From NCBI GenBank assembly GCA_032622095.1, contig CP136063.1, positions 220,365,982 through 220,429,981 of the forward strand: DNA of 64,000 nt, read 5' to 3'. The notes below the pieces were generated by a model. It was given only the letters and a program-made list of their open reading frames with translations. It made no database searches and had not been told where the DNA came from. The translations under genes and the position numbers were made by a program. The DNA is from Siphonodentalium dalli (lineage: Eukaryota; Mollusca; Scaphopoda; Gadilida; Siphonodentaliidae). Shown here piece after piece: positions 21,301 through 32,430 of this stretch; the stretch's first letter is position 1; each line of letters opens with the position of its first letter.

Positions 21301-24300
21301 CATAGTAAAAACTATCGAAAGAAAGATCTTCATCACATTGCGGATTAGCAATCATACTCAAGAAATTGAAAATATTCCTGTAGACAAGATAAAATGCAGA
21401 GAGTGTGGATTGGTATCTGTTCACTGAATTTCACTCAGAGTAATGGCTGCCAGTTTGATAACCATTCCTGGCAATATGGCTTTATTTGGTTAAAGTTATG
21501 AGCAAGATATTCGAAACTAAAAAAACAAAAAGTGAGAGCATGATATGGTGGGACATAGAACACTTCCAGCACACCCATCTGAAGTCAGAATCTTTCAAAC
21601 TAGTTAAACATTTCCAAGATAACACTTACAGTCTAAATGAGCTAACATTTTCATATTTTACTCTGAAAAGACATACTTCACACTGAAAAAACATACTTCA
21701 CACTGAAAAGACATACTTCACACCGAAAAGACACACTTCACACTGAAAAGACATACTTCACACTGAAAAGACATACTTCACACTGAAAAGACATACTTCA
21801 CACTGAAAAGACATACTTCACACTGAAAAGACATAATTCACACAAGAAAACTACGAGCGGGTTCACGACCAGAGAGCAAAGGGAACATGTAGAAATGCCG
21901 AGTGAACTTTAGTCGCACATAATGAAGGAAAAACTATTTCAGCAACAGGGTAGTAGATGGGTGGAAATCGTTAGGGACTTATTGAGAAAGCTGATACGTT
22001 GGACCTCTTCAATGGAGACTCGATGCAAGCTGTTATGGCATTAGATACGACTACGATGAATGACTTGCGTACCATTAGACACACTTTATGATTATTGTGA
22101 AAATTTGATTTGTATCAACGGACAACAAGTCAACAAATCGTGAGACTTACAATGTCCGTAAATGATGATGATGATGATGATGATGATCATCATCATCATC
22201 ATCATTTACGGATCATCATCATCATCATCATCATCATTTACGGATCATCATCATCATCATCATCAATAACGGAATAACGAATATTCGAAACAAAGAAGCT
22301 TCGGAACAAAGAACCTTCGGAATATGAACTTTCGGAACAAAGAATCCTCGGAATAAAGATATGACCCCCATTAGGGGAATTATATGTAGGAAACCAATAT
22401 CCACCAGAGTTGTCTATCTTACCCATAGTCACCTCTGTAACAGCACCGATTTTTACAAGAATCTTGTAAATTCAGAGAATTGCATGTAAAGCAATGATTT
22501 CGACAGCCACAATCCAGACTTATCACATAATACCATAATCGTGTTCAAACCCGTCCATACATGATGAGTTTCCAGAATAATTGCCAGATTTGCGTGGGAC
22601 TATTTTGTCTACTTTTACCGCAGTATTATATCTCATGTTACCACGGTGGGGAATCACATGGTTTCGAGTTGATGATTACCACGCATTCAAAATGGCCGAG
22701 GCGATCGCAAACGCGACCAGAACGAGGAAAAGGGTAATAAACTAGGATAATTATATATTACAAGGTATTTTGGCAGCTACGGGCATATGCTATACTATTT
22801 TCCAAACAAGCTGATACCTAATTTGTGTCCAAACTTTCTAACCAAAGTTGTCAGTCGAAGGATTCTCCTAGATGTATGGTCTTGGTCTTGTGTATTCCAC
22901 AAACCTCCGACTGGAAACTTTGGTCAGAATGTTATAGAAAACTACTGAGTATTTCCGAATAAGGTATAATAAGGTATCATCTTGTTTTAAAAATAAACTA
23001 ACATATGCTTGTAACGGTTAAAATGCTATGTTTTGAGTCAATTCCTCATATATTATGTTTTCGTGCATTTGCAAATTTTGAGTGCGTGGCACTCACCAAC
23101 CTCGGAGCCACGTGAATCCCCACCGTGATTACATTAACATGCGATGGACACATTCCACTACAACAACTGATGCACCCCATTCATAGTGAATTCACAAGAC
23201 AGAGATTGGTAGGGAGCGTGCAAACCTTCATGAGCAAAGTGAATCGATACTTGTCTTCTGGTGGACTGCCTCTGGTCGCCGGGAACTCCCAGTCCATATC
23301 GAACCCATCGAATCCAAATCTGAAATTAGAGGAACATGCTGAATAAACTATGTATTTATTATGCTAACATGAAGCAAATGGTTGGGGGAAACGTCATATG
23401 GCAGTCATATTTCTCAACCTACATAACGTACTCATTCCCTAGAATTACGTCATATAAGTCAAATAAACGCAGAAGTCAAATCAATACAGTCACTCCTGGT
23501 TGCTTGATGGAACTACTGCTAGCTCCATGGAGTACTTACATGGTTGTCCTGAACAACGAAGGACAACTCTATTATATTGCAGTCTTGTACGAATTGTGTG
23601 TTTTTCTGGATACTATTTCCAAGAGCTGATTGTGGGGTCACCAAGGAGTGGTAAGAGAGTGACATTAGAATAATATATCAATTGTATTTGTTCGAAAATT
23701 AAATATACATGGTCCGACTTGAAACCAAATTAGTCAAATTTTCTTAAACCAATTTTCATCTTACCAGACACCGGAAATTTGTAAAATACGAAAATACGAG
23801 TTTTTTTCCAACCATCTGCTTCATAGAAGCAATGAATGCTCTCCCGAGTTCGCAGTAACAACTCTAATATTGATAGAATTATGTCCAGTTGAAGTTATAG
23901 ATTTCGGTGGATGTACACCTTATCTGTGACAAGGAACTACGTTTAGACAGTGTCTGAAAGAGTTCCAGATTAGGTGTTTGCGGCGTGTTGTTCGCAGTGC
24001 AGTTCAGTTAGAATACACGCTAATAGCATATATACGTGCAATGAATTACCATTACTTATGTTTTATAATGTGCTATTATGTAATGTAGATATGTTTATAT
24101 CGATTATAACATACTTACATTCTGATGTGGATGAATACAATTAACTCCCTCACCATTCAAATGAATGTTTTTTTTATAATTAAATGGGAGAATCCATTAG
24201 CAAACAAGGGGTTAATATTACCTCCTGAGGTAGGCCACAACATTTTTGGCGAACTGTCGTCTGCTACTGGCTGTCCGGACAATCGGAATGAACGCAGCCG

Positions 24301-27300
24301 ATCCTAGCTGCCATCCACCAATCGCAATCAGAATGCGGAGATCAGGATTTTTCTGCTTCATGTCAATAGTTCTTTTGTATAAGCCTGTTGGTGTCAGGAA
24401 ACATCATTAGCTAAGTACTAGTAATAACACATACCCTCATCAAATAAAACAAATCATGCAAACATTTAATTCTGATTAATTATCTGTATTATCTTCCAGA
24501 GCACAACGAGAACAAAAATCGCGTACATTGTCCCGTGTCCAGTGGTGAATGTAGAGTTGGCCGTGTACGGAAAGAATGAAGAGTCCAGAAGGTTTGATAC
24601 TTCTATATTTCATTAAGTCTGTGCCGGTAAGCACTATGTATAGGTTTTATAGAGATGTTGGTGGTAGCAAGGTTCAGGGTAAAGTAAAATTCCCTCTCTC
24701 GAGAACGGGTTGTTATTTCCAGAATGGTGGTATCATGTGTCCATATAAGTATGAGGTATCATGATAACCTTGTCCATGACGTGTATCATACTATTGTTTA
24801 CTATAGGATGATACTGGTTTGATCCTCCCTCGACTATACAATGGTTGCTACCAGTCATAACCAATTAAGAATATGATCTTGTTAATTATGTGTGTACGCT
24901 CGTATTCATCGTATTTTACATCTCTCCTATACATCGTGCTTACAACTATACAATTAACCATATCAATACAATCAACGGGGAAAGGAAGATTATCCCAGAT
25001 CCGGGAACACATGCAACAATAACTATACTATCTTATGTACTATCGGACAACAATGTGTATCATTCTATTTTACCTCCAACATACAAATAATATCAAGTAT
25101 AGATTAGCACTCGTCAATCGTAACAAATAGTCATCCGGAAGTAATATTCTTTAAACTCAAATTCCCACTCAGCCGAGAAACAACCTCATGACTGATAACC
25201 TCTGGAAGGCACCACAAATTATATATCTCAAAAGGTATCAAAATGTACTGCAAGTACGTTTATACAGTCATCCTGATAACGTGCGTGTTCCAAAAAAAAA
25301 AAGCAACAATAAAAACGAAAGTCAATCAGCAAATGATTTCTACAATCATATAACTTTGCTACTGACATTACCCTTCAAACGATTTCAACAATCATGTAAC
25401 GTTGCTACTGACATTACCCTTCAAACGATTTCCCCAATCGTGTAACGGCGCTACTGACATTAACCTTCAAACGATTTCCACAATCATGTAACGCTGCTAC
25501 TGGCATTACCCTTCAAACGATTTCCACAATCATGTAACGTTGCTACTGACATTACCCTTCAAACGATTTTCCACATCGTGTATCGACGCTACTGACATTA
25601 CCATTCAAACGATTTCCACAATCATGTAACGTTGCTACTGATATTACCCTTCAAACGATTTCCACAATCATGTAACGTTGCTACTGGCATTACCCTTCAA
25701 ACGATTTCCACAATATCATGTAACGTCGCTACTGACATTACCCTTCAAACGATTTCCCCAATCGTGTAACGGTGCTACTGACATTACCATTCAAACGATT
25801 TCCACAATCATGTAACGTTGCTACTGATATTACCCTTCAAATGATTTCCACAATCATGTAACGTTGCTACTGACATTACCCTTCAACCGATTTCAACAAT
25901 CATGTAATGTTGCTACTGATATTACCCTTCAAATGATTTCCACAATCATGTAACGTTGCTACTGACATTACCCTTCAAACGATTTCCACAATCATGTAAC
26001 GTTGCTACTGACATTACCCTTCAAACGATTTCAACAATCATGTAACGTTGCTACTGACATTACCCTTCAAATGATTTCCACAATCATGTAATGTTGCTAC
26101 TGACATTACCCTTCAAACGATTTCCACAATCATGTAACGGCGCTACTGACATTACCCTTCAAACGATTCCCACAATCATGTAACGGCGCTACTGACATTA
26201 CCCTTCAAACGATTTCAACAATCACGTAACGTTGCTACTGACATTACCCTTCAAATGATTTCCACAATCATGTAACGGCGCTACTGACATTACCCTTCAA
26301 ACGATTTCCACAATCATGTAACGGCGCTACTGACATTACCCTTCAAACGATTTCAACAATCATGTAACGTTGCTACAGACATTACCCTTCAAACGATTTC
26401 CACAATCATGTAACGTTGCTACTGACATTACCCTTCAAATGATTTCCGCAATCATGTAACGTTGCTACTGACATTATCCTTCAAAGGCACTCGCAGTGGG
26501 GAAAACGTGCGAAACATATTAAAGTCTGTAAAAACATCACCACTAAGAAGAACATTGAGAAATAGATCAACTTTTCTTCTTATATTCCTTATTGATAAAG
26601 TTCAAATATTTAAGACTAAATTTGTTTTTTTTTATTCAGAATATTTTTCAACGCTTTGACCTTTTCCAATAGTGGCTGTCAAGTTTTGGTTAAACTTTGA
26701 TATTTTGTTGGATTAATTGGACTTGTATCGGTAACAAAAATGTTCACACACCAATGTAAATGCGAAGTCTCATTCTTGGAGAGTTATTAATAGTGAAAAT
26801 AATGACAAAGTCAATCTATTTTTGTCGTGTTCTTGTTGATGATAGTTGTTTTACAGCATGTTATGTTATTTGACACGAACTGGGACAGAAATTATACTAT
26901 TTTTAGAACGTTGCCAATACTGATTCAAGACAGGTCTGTTAAACACTAAAAAAATACCTGAACTATATATATTCCACATGTCTATATTTTAGGGATTATC
27001 TGTTTTAGCCATTTTTTAAGTATCGTATAGGGCGAATACATGATAATAAATGCCGATGTTAATGGCGAGAATTGGTTTGTTTTTCTTGTGTGCAATTTGC
27101 TTGATCACTTGTAAATATTAATTCCACATGTTTTCATATTTATCTCAAATATTATATGTATATGCAGCGTTTTATTGAGAATAAACAAATTCAACATGAT
27201 CCCACTTGACATGACCCCACTTGACATAGCCCCACGTCACACGACCCCACTTCATATGACCCCACTTCACATGAGGCCCACTGCACAGGCATTGATACAC

Positions 27301-28756
27301 TGTACAGACAAACCTTTATAACATAACTCTACATGATACATGATTGCATACTATGTAATTCGCGACGGACACAAAGAAATGCCAATGCAGTAGCTATATT
27401 TGGCGAATCCGAAATACATGAAGAAATATCTCAAACGGTAGACTTTAAAGTGGGAAGGATGCAACACTGTGGCGTCAAGCCACAATCTACATATAACAAG
27501 TGCATTGCACAGAGTAACCCCGCTAAGGTGGATTTTCGCTGAGGTGGCTTCGTTTTGCTTAATCCGGCCTAAGATGACTGAACAAAATATGTCACCTGTG
27601 AATATCCTTCATCTCATTATGGTTCACGAATAACCCTTTCTATGCGGAAGGTGTCAAAAACACGAAATTTCGAACTAAGTAACTCCACGGTGGGGATTCA
27701 CGTGGTTTCGAGGTAGGTGAGTACCACGCATTCGAAATGTACAAACGCACAAACAGAATATAAATGAGGAACTGACACAAAACATAGCATTTTGACTAGT
27801 TTATTTTTAAAACTTAATACCTTACTCGTTCGGAAATACTCAGTATTTATGATGGTGACTTTATCACAACAGTAGCCCAATATATGTTTTCCGGACAGTC
27901 GCGCTTTATTCCGTTTCCGATTCCAGAACTTCAATGAATAACAATCTGACCAAAGTTGCCAGTCGGAAGTTCCATTCATCTAGGAGAATCCTTCGACAGA
28001 CAACTTTGGTCAGAATGTTAAAGCAAACAACTGAGTTTGGACACAAATGATGTATCAGCTTGTTTCAAAAATAGTATAGCATCTGCTCGTAGCTGCCAAA
28101 ATACTATGTAAAATATCATTATCTTAGTTTATTACCCTTTTCCTCGTTTCTGGTCGCGTTTTCGATCGCTACGGCCATTTTGAAAGCGTGATAATCTTCA
28201 ACTCGAAACCACGTGATTCATGACTATGAATCATCACTAGGGCGAGCTGCATGTATTGCATGGTCAAGTTAGTTTAACATGGACTGATTATGGTACCTAT
28301 ACTGTAGTGTAGGATCTCGAAACGTTGATTTTGGTTGCCAGTATCCCTGAAGCTTGCCAACTCTTTGAAATGTCCTACCTCACCACCTAACTGATGGTCA
28401 TTTCAGAAAAATATGTTACTGTTGGCATAATAACAACAAATTCCCCACTGATTACTATATAGTTGGAAAAACAAACAATGAGAACAATTTCAACCTTGGT
28501 GTAATATTTCAAACTAATGTGTCAGGCAATAAATTTCATTATGCGAAATGTGTCTATAATGTCTTACCATTGGGACCGAGATCGTTCCAGTTAAACGGCC
28601 GCAGATCATTTCCGAAATTCGTGATATCGACGAAGGCGAATATGACGTGGGTACATAGATATGGATTAATCTGTTCCGGTAGGTACTTCCCAATCCCAGG
28701 TCGTGTCTGTGCAAAACTACTGTAATAACAAAATATCTTCTTGTTGCAGGAAACAA
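15214..28756 (-). CDS. GH18 chitinase gene, six exons, both ends missing
   Basis: Six minus-strand exons join with matching splice phases into about 295 codons: 28568-28756, 24222-24384, 23226-23319, 20829-20953, 19184-19313 and 15214-15399. All flanking introns are GT-AG. In order they give GH18 strand 1 (KIFCYYSSFAQ), the LCTHVIFAF segment, strand 3 (LIAIGGW), the catalytic DGFDMDWE of strand 4, strand 6 (LLMTYNYHG) and strand 7 (RIIVGIATYGMTFTLAD). The family hydrolyses beta-1,4 N-acetylglucosamine polymers, is usually secreted, and acts in digestion, moulting or defence. The start is incomplete: no signal-peptide exon was identified above 28756. The 3' side ends at an intact GTAAGT donor, but no exon with the final barrel tryptophan or a chitin-binding domain was found below 15214. 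The Asp of the usual MxYDxxG motif is Asn here. The fold assignment is firm; activity is unproven. Confidence 0.93.
15400..16593. other. Chitinase intron, no further features
   Basis: AT-rich intron sequence. No repeat unit, exon-like stretch or known domain was seen in either strand. Confidence 0.4.
16594..17033. mobile_element. Foldback MITE, second copy (in chitinase intron)
   Basis: It starts AAAGGTACTCAATCCGATTC and ends with AATTCGGATTATACATCTTT. Only the outer arms match the 3.9-kb copy; the core (TAATTGCCCAAAAAT, AAAACCTGTTATTTATCAAC) instead matches 41394-41600. Confidence 0.7.
17450..17850. repeat. 66-bp minisatellite, open on both strands
   Basis: About six units contain TTGGAGAATCTTTTTTCTTA and TTTTGATGGACATCCTATCA. 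The 66-bp unit is a multiple of three, so both strands stay open. The minus strand repeats LIGCPSKCYKKKDSPKYDIP and the plus strand repeats LENLFSYNILMDILSILLEY. It lies in a chitinase intron and is unlikely to be an exon. Confidence 0.85.
17870..18458. mobile_element. Long foldback MITE (GCAGAACGTTGGTTGGTTG)
   Basis: The arms run inward from ACACTCTTATGCGTTTGAGC and from its imperfect inverse near 18450. They contain CGTCATGTGACGCG/GTCACATGACGCG dyads. The centre GAATGGATGTTGATTTTGTT folds back on CAAAACCAACATCCATTTC. Half a copy is at 34320-34625. The open frame at 18074-18280 is the palindrome. Confidence 0.75.
18647..18975. repeat. Foldback around GGTACCCAGGTTC
   Basis: GATAAAGGTACCCAGGTTCT is duplicated in tandem on the left and appears inverted on the right as GAACCTGGGTGCCTTTATC. 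A (CA)n run (about 18976-19000) follows. Intronic. Confidence 0.55.
19184..19313 (-). CDS. chitinase exon: strand 6, MTYN variant
   Basis: The acceptor is GTTACAG and the donor CAG|GTAAAG. One base completes a Lys codon (AA+A), followed by 43 codons. The peptide contains YIDFMLLMTYNYHGMWEDVT, then GHHSPLLRHPLDGTDG. Family members normally have MxYDxxG here; the codon is AAT, so Asn replaces Asp. The first bases of this exon and its acceptor are copied as a tandem array in the adjoining intron (19314-19585). Confidence 0.93.
19314..19585 (-). repeat. Tandem array copying the exon-5 acceptor site
   Basis: Seven diverged units of about 34 bp abut the chitinase exon at 19184-19313. Each resembles AACATGAAATCGATGTATCT plus GTAACGTATTCATAA. 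Read on the gene strand the unit is TTACAG|ATACATCGATTTCATG: the intron 3' end and the first codons (YIDFM) of the exon. Only some copies keep the AG. Confidence 0.85.
19590..19880. mobile_element. Foldback MITE, GGTGATGC family, inverted copy
   Basis: CATCACCAAATTCACCCTAT at the left and AGAGGGTGAATTTGGTGATG at the right form inverted ends. The core is the reverse complement of that at 5150-5570. It lies inside a chitinase intron next to the duplicated acceptor array. Confidence 0.65.
19881..20828. other. Chitinase intron, unassigned
   Basis: Intronic sequence between the MITE and the helix-4 exon. Short frames (20038-20247, 20219-20428) have no recognisable motif. Confidence 0.35.
20829..20953 (-). 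CDS. chitinase exon: helix 4 to strand 5
   Basis: The acceptor is TTGTTGTAG and the donor AA|GTAAGT. The exon has 41 codons and 2 bases, beginning in phase 0 exactly where the catalytic exon ends. It encodes ELYEAFAQEARQTGNDKLLL, then TLATASGMFYISQSYETKELI. This matches the alpha-4 helix and the LLLTxAxxxG strand 5 of the family. Confidence 0.92.
21150..21430 (+). mobile_element. LINE C-terminal fragment
   Basis: The plus-strand frame reads FHRRDIYNDGKPSGKNRFRV, then ITLRISNHTQEIENIPVD and KCRECG. It clearly belongs to the same LINE family as the minus-strand copy at 8.3-9.0 kb, with 'RISNHT.EIE' followed by the start of the zinc knuckle. It ends prematurely after the first two cysteines and lies inside a chitinase intron, antisense to the gene. 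Confidence 0.7.
21660..21845. repeat. 20-bp tandem repeat
   Basis: About nine head-to-tail copies of ACTGAAAAGACATACTTCAC with few changes. It lies in the large chitinase intron after the LINE fragment. Confidence 0.9.
22156..22265. repeat. Mirror ATG/ATC microsatellite palindrome
   Basis: CCGTAA, (ATG)8, (ATC)6, then TTTACGG form an inverted repeat. Two more ATC runs separated by ATTTACGG follow. The microsatellite switches strand at the centre, as in hairpin-driven rearrangement. Confidence 0.85.
22385..22630. repeat. Dispersed repeat (GCCAGATTTGCGTGGGA), copy 1
   Basis: About 240 bp resemble 33720-33990, including CAGCACCGATT, TTATCACATAATACC and ATAATTGCCAGATTTGCGTG. No coding features. 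Confidence 0.6.
22642..23127. mobile_element. MITE, CACGGTGGGG termini, copy 1
   Basis: The terminal inverted repeats are CACGGTGGGGAATCACATGG and CACGTGAATCCCCACCGTG. The element is 486 bp and contains AAAATGGCCGAGGCGATCGC. It ends 99 bp from the donor of the catalytic exon. Confidence 0.75.
23226..23319 (-). CDS. chitinase exon: catalytic DGxDxDWE
   Basis: The acceptor is TAATTTCAG and the donor AAG|GTTTGC. The first base completes the Arg codon of the previous exon (AG+A), giving LRR-FGFDGFDMDWEFP. This is the complete GH18 catalytic signature DxxDxDxE with the acid/base Glu present. RGSPPEDKYRFTLLMK follows, as in animal chitinases. The exon has 94 bases: 1 base plus 31 codons. A MITE ends about 100 bp beyond the donor. 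Confidence 0.95.
24222..24384 (-). CDS. chitinase exon: strand 3 (IGGW)
   Basis: The acceptor is CACCAACAG and the donor AG|GTAATA. The exon holds 2 bases, 53 codons and 2 bases. The split codon with the upstream exon gives Gly (G+GC). The peptide runs LYKRTIDMKQKNPDLRILIA, then IGGWQLGSAAFIPIV, a run of basic and polar residues, and NVVAYLRR. IGGW is the GH18 substrate-binding SxGG-like motif on strand 3. The intron between this exon and the upstream one is 4,183 bp and contains the 46-bp minisatellite. Confidence 0.93.
25340..26490. repeat. 46-bp minisatellite in chitinase intron
   Basis: About 25 head-to-tail units combine ACATTACCCTTCAAACGATT, TCCACAATCATGTAACGTTG and CTACTG. Variants at a few positions (GTTG/GGCG, AACGATT/AATGATT) alternate along the array. 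The array adds over 1.1 kb to the intron. Confidence 0.92.
27190..27290. repeat. Short CATGACCCCACTT tandem
   Basis: About six degenerate 17-18 bp copies of CATGACCCCACTTGACAT, in a chitinase intron. Confidence 0.7.
27686..28220. mobile_element. MITE, CACGGTGGGG termini, copy 2
   Basis: The left end is CACGGTGGGGATTCACGTGG; the right end has ACTCGAAACCACGTGATTCA but lacks the outermost bases. Internal sequence (AAACGCGACCAGAAACGAGG on the complement) matches copy 1 inverted. It lies in the first chitinase intron found. Confidence 0.7.
28568..28756 (-). CDS. chitinase exon: N-terminal barrel (strand 1, LCTH)
   Basis: An acceptor TTTTTCAG precedes the exon and the donor is G|GTAAGA. The phase is 2 bases, then 62 codons, then 1 base. 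It encodes VSCNKKIFCYYSSFAQTRPG, then KYLPEQINPYLCTHVIFAF and FNWNDLGPN. This matches the start of the animal GH18 catalytic domain, including the Cys-Tyr-Tyr of strand 1 and the LCTH cysteine that normally pairs with it. An upstream exon ending in phase 1 must supply the signal peptide. The MKTFSFS start that can be read here is intron sequence ahead of the acceptor and is probably not used. Confidence 0.92.
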
Positions 28757-28901
28757 CTGAAAAAGAAAACGTTTTCATTTATACAATAATTGCTATATGC
28801 GATTGTGAAAATAGATACCTATCAGCTTTACACCCTACTATGGTATAAAGCTTCCTATACTGTGGGTATAAATTTTAATGTGGTGCAACTTCGTTGTTGA
28901 A

Positions 28902-29421
28902 CACTCTAAATCGCGTTGGGTACACAATGGGACAAATAGCACCACCCAAAAGTTGAGGTAAATTTTACCCAATATTGGGCAATGTTTTTACTCGACGCAG
29001 CGTAACAATTTTCCAAATATTAATTTTCATTTTGTGTTGGTTTAGGCTTATGCGATAAGAAGGAAAATTGGTACACATGGGTAACCTGACCAGGGGAATA
29101 TAATCGGATATGTCGTTGATGTCAGATGACTTAAAAGGGTTCTAATAAATTAGTTTAACATAGACGATCAACGAAGAGCGTTTAATATCAACTCAGAAGA
29201 TAGGTAGGCAAATTTATTTGACCCAATAATTAAGTAACTATTCACCCAAATGTTCGGGTAAAAAAATCGCCCAACGCAGAAAGGAAATTAATATTGGGTA
29301 AATTGTTACCCTGCGTTGATTAAACACATTGCCCAACATTGGGTAAAATTTACCCAACGTTCGCGTGGCGCTATATGCACCATTGTGTTGCGTAAAAATT
29401 TACCCAACGTCATTTAGAGTG
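28902..29421. mobile_element. MITE, CACTCTAAAT termini, ACCCAA words
   Basis: Long terminal inverted repeats of about 150 bp start CACTCTAAATCGCGTTGGGT and end inverted at CATTTAGAGTG. They contain ATTTTACCCAATATTGGGCA. The element is 520 bp and non-coding, upstream of the first chitinase exon found. Confidence 0.75.
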
Positions 29422-29453
29422 AACGTTTATACCCAGCGCAGTGCTGAATTGGA

Positions 29454-29578
<125 letters not shown>

Positions 29579-29599
29579 ATGATAAATTTACACAGACTC

Positions 29600-30755
29600 A
29601 TAAGGTATAAATAAATAGCTGGTGGTTGCTATGACGGAAACATGCATATGAAATGCATCTGTACCACGGCTAACTGCTTGAGAAGTAAAATCTATTTCGG
29701 GGATTTATCGACCTATTTCGATACCGGGAATAATATAAAAGCGAATTATATTAGGTGTATTTTGGAGCGCACATCGCCACGTGCCTTTAATCATGGGTGT
29801 CGATTAACTCTTTCACGACGGGATCTGGGCTGGTGCAGCATTAAAGTTCATACACTGGCATGTTTACACTGTATTTTTTTGCGGGCATTTCGTCGTAGAA
29901 AAAGGTATGATGCCAGAATAATATGAATCGTAGTGGAGCAACCACACATGCTGTGACTCAAATTTTCCTTTTATCGGAGACATAACGCTAAGAATTATGT
30001 ATGTAGCATTGATCAGGCAGTGATCCCGACCGAGACGACATGACAAGACTTGTCGTGGATTGCAATCTTGTCAGGATTCTGGCCCACAAATCCAAAATGA
30101 TGTAAATGACATCAGAAACCTTGTCATGACGTCTTCGCTGGTTTTCATAAGCTAACCAGCGAAATTGGTCTAAATGAAACTAATCGGCCTAAATCGTGAC
30201 TTTTGCAGTAGCTAATTTAATTTCATCGCGATGGTCCATTCCCGATTCCGCGCTTTGGTGATCTCCACACAGTTGATAACCGGAAGTCACATGACAATTC
30301 CTCCAAAATCCATATCCGCGATCTTTGAAAAATCACTAATGGATATAGAAAAAAATATATGACGTCATTCACCTGCGCCAGTGCGCCTAAGGTATAAACA
30401 AATAGCTGGTGGTTGCTATGACGGAAACATGCATATAAAATGCATCTGTACCACGGCTAACTACCTGAGAAGTAAAATCTATGTAGTTCCACCTGTAGCG
30501 ATCCTATCAGAATTTGCCTGTAAATATCATGCAATTATCTCGCAAGAATCAATCATAAAGGTATTTGAAGGCAAATGCTATAGTAACAGTACTACCAGTG
30601 GAACTATAGAAATTTAACTTTTCGTGTCGTTCCCTTTGGTAAAGTTGCATGTTATATGCAGATTGCCATTCATATTATGGCACCATGTCGTTTTCTATGA
30701 CGAAATGCTTGCAAAAAATACCGTGCAAACTTGCCAGCGTATGAACGTACCCTAA
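29600..30755. mobile_element. Foldback with duplicated internal block
   Basis: TTCATACACTGGCATGTTTA (about 29850) and GTTCATACGCTGGCAAG-like sequence inverted near 30740 are arms. A 95-bp direct repeat (TAAGGTATAAATAAATAGCT, then GGTGGTTGCTATGACGGAAA) occurs at 29600 and 30389. A fragment with GGTGTATTTTGGAGCGCA (29752) belongs to the CCGCCATGTGGCTTT terminal family. Confidence 0.5.
29805..29870 (+). repeat. Solo terminus of TTAA hairpin MITE
   Basis: TTAACTCTTTCACGACGGGA followed by CTGGTGCAGCATTAAAG matches one terminus of the TTAA-type elements, without a hairpin. It lies at the left arm of the 29.8-30.8 kb foldback. Confidence 0.5.
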
Positions 30756-32259
30756 TAGGTCCCGACATTTTTTTTCAATTATGCTAATTATGGTGCAATG
30801 ACGTGACACTGTTTGGTTTCTGCTGTCGCTTGATGTTTCATCATACGGTGATGCAAGGTGTCTAATTCCTGAAGACAAACAACAAGAAAGTGTCATGAAT
30901 TTCTTCGTTCATTGCTACCATGGTGAGGTCGGGACATCGAACCGAGATGCAATTAGTTACATCCGTCTAGATAAACAGAGCAGACGAGATTCTATACGAC
31001 TGTGCTTTCAATCAGACATCGAGTCCCTTGTGATGTCAGAGTTCAATGATAGAACAATGATTTTTTTGTCTATCTATGTAAATCTTTATAAAGATAAAAA
31101 TGCCGGCGGCATGATTGTGTTGATTGAACTTAACCCTTATGAACTAAATTGATTCTACCAGTCAGTTAAAACTTACATAGGAATGGTCTATTATTGATAT
31201 GGACTTGGAGGGGTGTTAAGGTGATAAAATCAGACGACAGATAACTTACAAGTGCAGAAGGAGACATATTTATTGAGAGATCTGTTTAGATACTAAGTTC
31301 AACAAACGATCTATGATGTATCTGAACATTTACCATGGGGAAATAACTACTCATCAATACCAAGAAAAATATGAAGGACTTCGAGATCGGCTGCAGTTTA
31401 TCAACTGAATATTACCTTACATGTCACCCAATCAGCCCACAAGGTCTACCAGTCTAGAGCAATTTGAATTCGGTTAAACTTAGTTAGCATTAAATTACAT
31501 TTTCCCCTCAATATATCCATATAGTGTTTGTTCATTGACCATCATTACATAATAGAGTTCTTTCTCTCCCTTGCATCATTTTTCAACCCAATTGGGTCAT
31601 ACACTCATATATTTAACATTCTTATATATATATAGACTCATTAATTTGTTATCAACCGTATAATCTCTAAACCGTAGCTTCAGAAGTTCTGATAGCTGCT
31701 ATCTGGAACTCATGCAGTGGCTGGGTGAGATATTTGTTGCAAGACTTATTGTATTTACGAGTTAACGGGATAAAGGGATTGAGTGTGTTTTACGAACATC
31801 AATTAAATGGTTGAGGTGTGTTTGATGTTCAGTATCGGGGCACAATTGTCCTTGTATATTTCAGTTTAACTATGACTTTTTAACGGTTACTGTTTTTTGA
31901 ATGTGCGTTGTGAATTTTCACAGTTTTTGCACTAGTTTATCCCGTAGGCAAACGTTTACATAGGTTTAATGTACATGTATCATTTGAAATGAGAAAACAG
32001 AAGTTCTGTTTCTGTATGTAACTTTGAGTGTCATGTTGTTGGGTAGGGCATTCACAAGCTTTCGGCCATTCTGGTTACCTTTATCAAGCGAAATGACACA
32101 TAGCTGAATGTCACCTCGTTAACGTTCATTTTTTGCTGGCTATAATATATAATCTTACAAAATGGGGAACCAATCATAATCTAGAGATGTTCATGTGGCA
32201 TACGAAAAAAAAAGAAGAAATTCAACCACACTTTCAATGATTCCATCAAGCACAAAATG
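30756..32259. other. Unassigned DNA
   Basis: AT-rich sequence. An 85-codon plus-strand frame (30895-31152) is unrecognised and has no clear splice sites. No repeat was identified. Confidence 0.3.
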
Positions 32260-32430
32260 TGTTGTTGTTGTTGACGATGATGATGACGATGATGATGATG
32301 ACGATGATGATGATGACGATGACGACGACTAATATGTTGATGCTGCTGCTGATAATGATGATGATGGTAAGACGATGGCGAGTGGGGTGGCGACGATGAT
32401 GATGATGATGATGATGATGACGATGATGAC
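32260..32430. repeat. GAT/GAC trinucleotide tract 1
   Basis: Imperfect (GAT)n with GAC and GCT interruptions. It contains TTGATGCTGCTGCTGATAAT, which is also in the tract at 32868-33115, so the two tracts are duplicates. Confidence 0.9.

Noticed and set aside
28519-28725. Plus-strand frame over the first chitinase exon
   Set aside because: Antisense shadow of the exon on the minus strand.
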